A program made the position numbers and the translations under genes. The notes under the pieces are model-generated. The model searched no databases, was not told the origin of the DNA, and saw only the letters and a list, made by a program, of their open reading frames with translations. A DNA stretch of 64,000 nucleotides. Origin: Dictyophora rubrovolvata. Taxonomy: Eukaryota > Basidiomycota > Agaricomycetes > Phallales > Phallaceae. Below are positions 56,970 to 64,000 of the stretch, piece by piece (the first letter of the stretch is position 1; every line of letters starts with the position of its first letter). Location: contig CP114122.1 in the NCBI GenBank assembly GCA_029959195.1, positions 2,418,001 to 2,482,000 of the forward strand, written 5' to 3'.

Positions 56970-57846
56970 CTATGATCGATGGCGAATATTGATACTATTG
57001 TCGTCTATACTGGTATATGGAGGGGGGTCAACTGTCGGAGGTGTCCGTCGTGCACGAACCGTGCCGGCACTTTGTGGGCGTCGAATGCGTGATGATGCAG
57101 TGTTGGATCGATGGCGCGAGCTCGGAGGCGGTTGCGGGTAACTCGGCGATAAACCTCGCATTTCGGTTTTAAGACTCGCTTCCAACGCAACATGCGATAA
57201 AGCGCTCTGCGCGACACGCCATTCCTGCTTTTGAGCAGAGATGAGAATGGCCGTTAATAATAAATGATCGACAATCGTGGAACCGTCCGGATAGACGGTG
57301 AGTTCAGGTTTGAAGAGGCTTTCTTGTGAGGGGTAAAAAATTGCAAGTGGTGAGCCCGAAGTGGCTGTACTTGTCGTACTGTGAGATGATTGTAGCTCCT
57401 CGCATTGCCATGCACCGACGCACAGCCGTCCAGACGAGCCACTTAGTACTTGTGTCGTCTTTTTCCATTTACACCGCTTTGTTCCAGCAACAAAGTGTTT
57501 TGTCCTTCAGCTTGATAAGATAATCATGCTACTAAGAGAGTAGTCTGTCTAGATTGACTCACTCGCTTCTAAACAAGCTCTTTGATGTTTGCAAGATATT
57601 CTCCACTAACATCGTCTGACCATTTACAAGCACAGTGCTACGGTTTCCACTACCAGCATCTCCGACCCAATTTATTCGCGCAATCTCGAGGAGTTTGCCC
57701 CTAGGGTTAATAGACCACAGAATGGTAACATGGCTTTCTGTCGTGGTCGCATAAGCGGGCCGCCGGGGGCTGTCGTATAGGAAAAGAGTGTCCAAGATTG
57801 ATCCACGAGCGAGTATGAGCCTGCAGTACGGCTTTGGCACGCTCAT
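56970..57846 (-). CDS. DUF6593 domain protein
   Basis: Two exons (57846-57563 and 57504-56970) give 272 residues. The pattern matches DUF6593: a short beta-rich domain with MSVPKPYCRLILARGSILDT, LFLYDSPRRPAYATTT, VTILWSINPRGKLLEIARINW, then after the intron FVAGTKRCKWKKTTQVLSG, CVGAWQCEELQ, LAIFYPSQESLFKPELTVYP and DHLLLTAILISAQKQEW. The C-terminus is disordered (SYPQPPPSSRHRS...). The family is widespread and often multi-copy in Agaricomycetes, sometimes compared with tubby-like folds; its role is unknown. The start was chosen as the first ATG of the domain. A further upstream exon cannot be ruled out. Confidence 0.72.
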
Positions 57847-58084
57847 ACTGAACCCAAATAAATCTTCGGAAGGTTGTATGATTTTCAGTCTTCTCCAGGA
57901 CACAAAACCTTCGGGTTCTGGAGAAGAGCAGCCTTTTGTAACACTGAATAACGCCCGGAGCGTTTACGAAACGTTTGAAACTCCGACTCCGCAGCCGGGA
58001 AGCCGGATACTGGGTTTTGAAATTTGGGACCAATAGTGTGTCGTGGCTGTACTTGCTTCCTTTTTTGATATTATAAAATGGCAA

Positions 58085-60044
58085 GTAAGAATGGCATTGT
58101 TTCGACTCAAATGAATTATATACATTATATTAATTTATTTTATTCAAATTAGACATACACTCTCTGGTTATGCTGCATCGTGTTCACGCTACTATTTTTC
58201 TGTTCACAAAAGCATGTTAAAAACTTCGCCTTTTTTAACTCCCAAAAACACCACCAACAAAGATCCACTTCTATTCTTTTTCGATGACTTCTTTTCTTCG
58301 TCCGCATGCATCGGATACTGCAAGTCCAACAGATCTCCCAAACCCTTTGTCAAATCTTTCCAAACAGAGGGTCTCAATCTGGACACACCGACACTATACC
58401 AAGCTCTCACATTACAGATCTCTTTTCCACAGTCGACGTAGAAGAGAAAGAAGCTCCTCGGCTCATTCCGTCGGATAGTAGAAGCGAATGAGTATTCAAA
58501 GGATGTAAAAGCTCCGAGCCCACGTGGAGTACCATCTCTCTTCCGTCAATATTCCTTAAAAAAAACCACTTCTTCTTTGTGGTAATGCCTTCATGTTAGC
58601 CGAAACTCTCCGGTTCTCTGCTACTGATGAAAACCCTTCCCACTAGACTGAACAGACCTATATAAGTTAGTTACATAACTCAAGATGGGTATGTCGCCAT
58701 CATCATAAAACTGGTCCACTAGTGTAAAGCCTCCGTACTACTACTGATTGTATTGTCATCGGTAATTTACCACCCCGTTCGCCATCCATCGAGAAGAAAA
58801 AAAAAACCATCGAATAAAATGACTGATATTTGGTTTCAGGGAGTGCATTTGCAATCGCTGCTAATCATAGAAGGTATGATGTGTGTTTTGTTTTACATAA
58901 GGGTGAGCGGACAATTGGATTAAAATCGTACATAATACCATATGCATGGCGAGCTCGGATATTTTCAAGCAGCATTCCCTCGGGCGGTTCTTGGCATTAA
59001 TTACAAGAATGGATACTCGTTTGCATTATCGGGTCCTTAGTGGGAGACGTGTCTACATATGACGCCAGCACATGCATATTTACGTCCAGCCCGTTTGAAC
59101 CCGAAAGCCGAACGAAGCAGAGATCTTAGATCGGGTTTCTTCGACTAGTAAGTACTAAGTACTAATATTATCGTACCAGCGTGAGTTGAGCCTAGCCACG
59201 CTGCGTAATTTGGCAACAACATCGACTCATCTTTGGACCACAGCGGCTAGATCGTGATATAATTTAGAGTCAAACGAGGGATCCAGATTGATGATGTCGT
59301 GGTCATAAGTTGCAGGGCTGTCCAGATGTCACACGAGGGGGTAACATGGACGGCACGTGTTGGTCCTTAGGGCATTCGGCAGGAATTGCTCTCTGTCTAG
59401 CATATTACTTGTGGCCCGTGCTTTTTTACATTAAACCTAAAGTAGAGTAACGAAACATGGAATTGCAAAGCAAATATTTAAAGGAGCGCCCCATTTGATA
59501 TATATTTATAATATTATCTACTTAAGAATCGCTGATTCATCAAGAAGCAGCCCGAGAGATCTCAGTACAATAGTATTTGATTCATTTACATTTAGGAGGT
59601 TCTATGAGGCAACACGTAAATATTTCCTGGGCAGCGCATCAGCTCCCATTCTCGGAAAACTTTTTTAGGCCTCCAGCGTCGATTAGATAAAGCGGACTTC
59701 TAGTCAGGAATCTTAGATCCAGCAATTTGCGTGGAAAGGGAAGGTCGATCGTAACAGGTCATTTACGCGCATGCAGCACAGAAAATCTATTCCCGATTGC
59801 CTTTGTTATTTTGGAAACTAAAAGAGTATTCGTTTCCGAACGAAGAACTCAAACGGCCAGACAAACGTTGGCTTTCGAGTCTTGGCCATATCTGGCTGCT
59901 TCGTCCCATCACAATATTATATCACCAATGAGCCAATATCGGTCCGTAAAAGCCAAAACAACACCCCCTCCAGCGCACAATCATCTGAATCATCCTCATC
60001 TTCTCGGAAGCGCCATTCGCTCCTCCTTTATTAGCTTTTTCATA
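58085..60044. other. 1.9-kb interval without clearly supported genes
   Basis: A 75-codon plus-strand frame begins with ATG at 58214 (MLKTSPFLTPKNTTNK) but has no family features or flanking exons. The rest is AT-rich spacer with no structure I can support. Confidence 0.4.
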
Positions 60045-60776
60045 TTAAGACTTCTTTCCCCAAGATTCCGATGCTGCTAGCAAACTCGCCACACCATTGG
60101 CGTTTTCCTGCATCCGCTGCCGCTTCTCGAAGAGTTCCTCAACAGATCTAGTCATTTCTTCCACCATCTGAGCTTCGGAAGGCATTGCGCTGGGATCATA
60201 TGGTCGTGGTGGTAGAGATCCTACACCTGTGTCTCTAAGAAACTCGGTAAAAGCGTCCATAGCGTGCCGGAGTGCAATAATATCCCCTAAAAATCAAATA
60301 AGTAGAACCTCTAGTCCGAGTTCAGAAAGAGCGCCAGCGCTGGACTACCGGAAGCTTGCAGTGCATAATTGCTATTAAGCATGTAAGACCGTTCACTTTT
60401 TGTTTTTGACAAGATATGTGAAACGGTAAAAAGGGGTTATGTTAGTATCCCGTGTCGAGTTCTGAAGAAAAGCAGCATACTCCAAATGCACCACTTTTCA
60501 CAAAATGAACGATATGGATACCCACATGGCTGTGATAGCATTTTGAGCTAGCTGCTGGATCCTTAAAACATGCTGCTGGGCTATGTGAATATTGCTTTTA
60601 AACAGCTCAGGCGAATTCGGATCGAGTTGCGGTCCTTCGACCAATCCTGGATCGTAGGCGGCGGGATCTTGGAAGTGAATTTGCATAGGTCCGGGCGGCA
60701 TGAAAAGTGGAGGAGATGCTACTGAAGTACCGAGGGAGTTGGAGTCTCCGAGTATTGGATCAGGTATTAATGACAT
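60045..60776 (-). CDS. Small helical protein, function unknown (splicing partly unresolved)
   Basis: The 5' exon starts with ATG at 60776 (MSLIPDPILGDSNSLGTS) and ends after a predicted helix, SNIHIAQQHVLRIQQLAQNA. The 3' exon, entered at a TTTTTAG acceptor near 60,287, reads DIIALRHAMDAFTEFLRDTG, a PPRPYDPSAMPSEAQMV linker and a second helix (EEMTRSVEELFEKRQRMQEN), stopping at 60045. The 200-nt stretch between them (60,287-60,520) has no single good intron; a small middle exon is likely. Two amphipathic helices and no catalytic motif suggest a subunit of a larger assembly, but I do not recognise which. Confidence 0.55.
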
Positions 60777-61338
60777 TTTTGTTTCGGAACCTGTGAATTA
60801 GCTGCGAGTGTTGCCAACTTGGAAACAAAACAAAAATATGGTTTGCGTGACACATGTGACTCAATAACGTGACAATCAACCTTTTTGAAACTCCGATATT
60901 GCTCGGCTTTTTTTTTAGTCCCACTGACAAGCTCGCAATTCGCATTGTTTTTATCTTCTCCTTTTGTAACGGACTTTCGGATTCTCCATACTGTTTAGGC
61001 AAGTAAATGTCTGAGAAGTTTACTCACGGTTGGTATTTTTAGTGTACACAGTCTTTGTTCTCATAATTGGATTCGTATAATCGTACAAGTACAAATCAGG
61101 GAAGAAGACGCTAATGCATTTGACTATTCCAAGGGTTCCACGCATTAACTTCTATGTAACTTCGTAAATACAAGGAGGGAAACTTACCAAATCTTATGAC
61201 AAATTGACCCGCCGCCTTCGCCGGTCATAACAAGCAATTCAAATATGAAAACTTCCGAAGAATCACTGGACGAAAACTTCAAACTTTAAACTAGGAACTG
61301 GAACGGAAAAATCCAAAAAGGAAGTTAGAGACCATACC

Positions 61339-61521
61339 TTATATATTGTTTCCACTTGCAGGCGGTCCGCCTTCCTGAGTCCGGGGCTGTTTTCCTCCCG
61401 GTGTCTCTTCTTCTTTCTGTCTCCGATATCTTCTCATTTCGGCTATGATCCATGCAAGAACAATGGTCACAAGAAACAGGAGAACCTTTCGATGGAAGAT
61501 TGCTTGAGAATCCCTGTCCAT
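61339..61521 (-). CDS. 60-residue single-span membrane protein
   Basis: One frame from ATG 61521 to TAA 61339. MDRDSQAIFHRK is followed by one membrane segment (VLLFLVTIVLAWIIAEM), a basic RRYRRQK stop-transfer and a polar Gly/Pro-rich tail. The layout (short N-terminus, one span, positive-inside cluster) is coherent for a small endoplasmic reticulum or mitochondrial membrane protein. No family is recognised and there is no independent evidence of expression. Confidence 0.45.
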   Translation of the reverse strand: MDRDSQAIFHRKVLLFLVTIVLAWIIAEMRRYRRQKEEETPGGKQPRTQEGGPPASGNNI

Positions 61522-61643
61522 AATGAATTCCCAACTTCTTTTGCAAGTTGAAAATTTATAGATTTCCAAAGGCCCTTGTCAAAAATTATTTGTAAGTGTT
61601 GTGAATTTTTTCCCTCGTTTATTTTGAAGCCTCGCATCAAGTT

Positions 61644-61871
61644 TTAAAAATCAACAACAAAAGGTTTGCCCTCGGCTAATGAATTGTTAGCTGACGACAG
61701 AGTAGTTTGCTCGTCCTCCAACTTCGCGTTTTGCGGTATAATGATAATGATGCGAATTACATTGTTACGTTGACCTGAAATGGAAGCTATCCGAGATCCG
61801 CCTTCATGAGAGACCCCCAGCCCCATGAATTCCATAGCATTTCTTTGATTTGATTGCGCTACAGGCCTCCC
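61644..61871 (-). CDS. 3' exon of a hypothetical gene
   Basis: After a CCTGTAG acceptor at about 61,872 the minus strand reads QSNQRNAMEFMGLGVSHEGG, SRIASISGQRNNVIRIIIII, PQNAKLEDEQTTLSSANNS and a stop at 61644. The 5' exons were not found. The part from GGSRIASIS to LSSANN resembles the end of the frame in duplicated block X at 31.4 kb (GGKVLKIS...VIIIPQNPDLE...SSA). Confidence 0.35.
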   Translation of the reverse strand, partial: GRPVAQSNQRNAMEFMGLGVSHEGGSRIASISGQRNNVIRIIIIIPQNAKLEDEQTTLSSANNSLAEGKPFVVDF

Positions 61872-61899
61872 ATATCTCTTCCGAAACAGGGATCGTCCC

Positions 61900-63044
61900 C
61901 TTGTCCCCTTGTATTTTCTTTCAACCCCTCGATTCTCAGACTATGAGATTGACAGCGTAAACCCTCTATATGGGGTAATGAGCTTCTTTCAACCAATAAT
62001 ATCTCTTTAAATAATCTATCTTGAAGGACCTATCAGCACACCAAGTGCCCACTCCCAAGCGGATCTACCCATGTATGAGGTTTTCTAACTCTTCATGATC
62101 ACCACATTGCATTCTGTGATATTTTATATCAATAGTCGGCGGAATTAGAGATAGGTCAAACCTCAGTTTAAATATAGAAGATCATGGATATATGCGGTCT
62201 GGAAAGATCCTATTGATTGACCTGCCTAGCAAGTAATATCCACTTGGTCCTGCACTGTATATTCAAGGCTAGACCTTGTCTATTAGTAATGTAGCTTCCT
62301 ATCTGGTTTCCGGTATTAGTCCGATGAAGACCGTTAGTTTACTGCTTTGGCTACACAGCTGGTCTCAAAGCAACCCCGATTGTTTAAGACCATGAACGGC
62401 TTCATTTGGCCTACAAGCCGAATACCCGGAATGAAGTAATTAGCAATGTGATTCTCAAAAACGAATATGTATGTACGAACAGAGCTCGGCACTTCACAAT
62501 TTTTCATTTCCTCCCTCGGGGGCACACCCGGCGGAAGTTTTTTTTTTTCAGGTTCTTTTCTTGTGCATAACAAAATCAATTTCTTTTTCTTGGCCGCTAG
62601 TTTACAATGATCCATACCAGATGATCCCCTATCAACTATGATTAAAGTACAAGCTCTGTCGTAGAAGAAAAAAAGAATTAGTAGACGAACCCACGGACAG
62701 TCGTCGGTGCAATTCGCGAAAGAAAAGGGAGTCATGGAAGAAAACTAGCATGCTGCATAACTTGATAATCTTTGACATGATAAGGCAATCGAGATAAAAG
62801 GAGAAAATTGTTCGTGATACAGAATAAAGTAGCGAGACAGAGAGAAAAAAACGTGAGGGATGGACGACGGCGAACATTCGGATACCAGCCGGGTTTTATC
62901 CCTATCCTTTACTAACCCGGTCATACCGGTAAAGTGAAATTCCTCTATAATATCCTTTTAACCACGGAGATAATATGAGCTTATTGCAACAACCACACAA
63001 ACAAAAATAATAGTCATGGATCAGTAAAAAAAGGATTTGTTGGT
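61900..63044. other. Intergenic, 1.1 kb
   Basis: No coding exon supported. The minus-strand frames at 62.3-62.9 kb lack ATG starts with good context and show no family pattern. Confidence 0.45.
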
Positions 63045-63964
63045 TTATCCTCGAACGTATACGATATTGTCGGCGGAATGAAGCCGATTTCTTGAGGCCG
63101 GTTTATAGGCCATAACGTTAGCATCAACTCGATCGGACGAGCGAGAGTGCGAGACGGTTTTCGATGACGAACGAGAGGTACTCCTCTGCTGTTGCGATTG
63201 TTGTTGTTGTTGCTGGTGTTGACCGCTAGAAGTTCTCGCAGGCGCCAATCCCCAGTCAAGATTTCCAAAAAGTCTGCGCAGCAATGGTGGTTTTTTTGGA
63301 GTGCTTGATCGGGGTTGTAAGGCCAGGGTTGGAGTAGAATGATATGCTGCGTACGTGGTGTACTGCGGTCTGGTACTAGTACCACCATCATGCGAGCGCT
63401 AAAAAAAAGAATTCCTTCTCAGAAGCTTGCAATTTTTTCTTTGTTTCGAAATAAACTTACCGGAGATTCTACTCTATGTGGACTTGGGCTTGGAGAAACG
63501 CGGTATGATCCTGTGGTTGGTTGTGCCGGGACGTATGGCGCACGAGTGGGACTGCTGGCCCGATTGTAGTGTGCTGACGCCGGAGCATAATACGTCGGAT
63601 TATTGTTAGGTTTCGAATGTGTATACGCATACAAGAATGGCTGCGGCTGAGGAGTCGCATAACGAGTATCAGCAGAGACGGAATGAAGTCTACTTCGAAT
63701 AGTTGGTGGCTGTTGATCTCTATAAAGCGCCTGCGCTGAGGAAGGTCTCCTCTCGAGATAGCTGGCGGGTGGGTATGTAGCTCGAGACGAGGTAAACGGA
63801 GAGCGGTGACGTCTTCCGGTGTACCGAGAAGCATTAGGGTTAGAAACAGATGATTCGGGGTATACGGTCGATACTGAATCATCAGGAAGACTAGTAGGGA
63901 TTGAAGGTGGGGGCGGGGCATCCACGTTTTCTTCCACCCATCTCATTATTTTTTCGTGCTTCAT
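63045..63964 (-). CDS. Ser/Pro/Tyr/Gln-rich protein, function unknown
   Basis: Two exons (63964-63461 and 63398-63045) with a phase-0 intron give 285 residues. It begins MKHEKIMRWVEENVDAPPPP, then is mostly disordered: Ser/Arg/Tyr/Pro-rich with HSVSADTRYATPQPQPF and QHQQQQQQSQQQ. A short ordered island (KKPPLLRRLFGNLDWGLAP) and a C-terminal NIVYVRG are the only hydrophobic parts and may be binding motifs. No domain is recognised. The ATG was chosen as the first in frame; upstream sequence lies at the window's right edge, so another 5' exon is possible. Confidence 0.65.
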
Positions 63965-64000
63965 CGTCACAAACAACAAGTGGAAGAAAGAAGAGTTAGC

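Noticed and set aside
58214-58441. 75-codon ATG ORF
   Set aside because: Composition is ambiguous and there is no supporting context; left as a possibility inside the intergenic entry.
62334-62877. Minus-strand ORFs of 81-133 codons
   Set aside because: AT-rich, no conserved pattern, and the starts are not ATG in a good setting.
1-64000. Retroelement, LTR or capsid-bearing element fossils
   Set aside because: I looked for reverse transcriptase, integrase, protease and capsid patterns and for long terminal direct repeats and found none I could support. The repeats in 14-32 kb are explained by segmental duplication of host genes.

Overview
This window looks like nuclear DNA of a filamentous basidiomycete, most likely a mushroom-forming Agaricomycete. 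Genes are broken by many introns of about 45-70 nt with GT-AG ends. Several encoded families (DUF6699, DUF6593, DUF4419, small beta-trefoil inhibitor-like proteins) are typical of that group, and the housekeeping genes are fungal in type: an SRRM1-like PWI splicing factor, p24/Erv25 and mitochondrial DNA polymerase gamma. Gene models were built by hand by matching splice sites, reading phase and family consensus. No RNA evidence or database search was available. I saw no rRNA, tRNA, CRISPR array or retroelement.

Layout. 0-8.2 kb: the 5' end of a gene running off the left edge; a beta-trefoil gene (copy A, minus strand) with a duplicated upstream flank; the SRRM1-like gene and ERV25, divergent from a 193-bp promoter; then a six-exon DUF4419 gene. 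8.2-14.8 kb: gene-poor, with hairpins, short repeats and one membrane-protein gene. 14.8-32.1 kb: a segmentally duplicated accessory block. It holds four more beta-trefoil copies (B-E, all plus strand), each with the same CACGTG/TATA promoter. Interleaved with them are one apparently intact RAD51-paralog-like gene, two broken copies of it (one internally inverted), C2-domain-like remnants, an 815-bp terminal-inverted-repeat element and a separate 1.2-kb duplicated block. One DUF6699 gene also lies here.

32.1-48.6 kb: an 11-exon C2H2-like gene whose ten introns are all phase 1 and which carries an internal exon-pair duplication; a second DUF6699 gene; two adjacent genes sharing five copies of a C-x9-C...C-x2-H zinc-binding-like motif; and a third DUF6699 gene. 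48.6-64 kb: a secreted cysteine-rich protein gene, MIP1-type polymerase gamma, a DUF6593 gene, and several small or low-complexity hypothetical genes on the minus strand.

The strongest candidates for something new are the young beta-trefoil/RAD51-paralog array with its conserved promoter module, the tandem C-x9-C/C-x2-H gene pair, and the all-phase-1 gene with duplicated exons.
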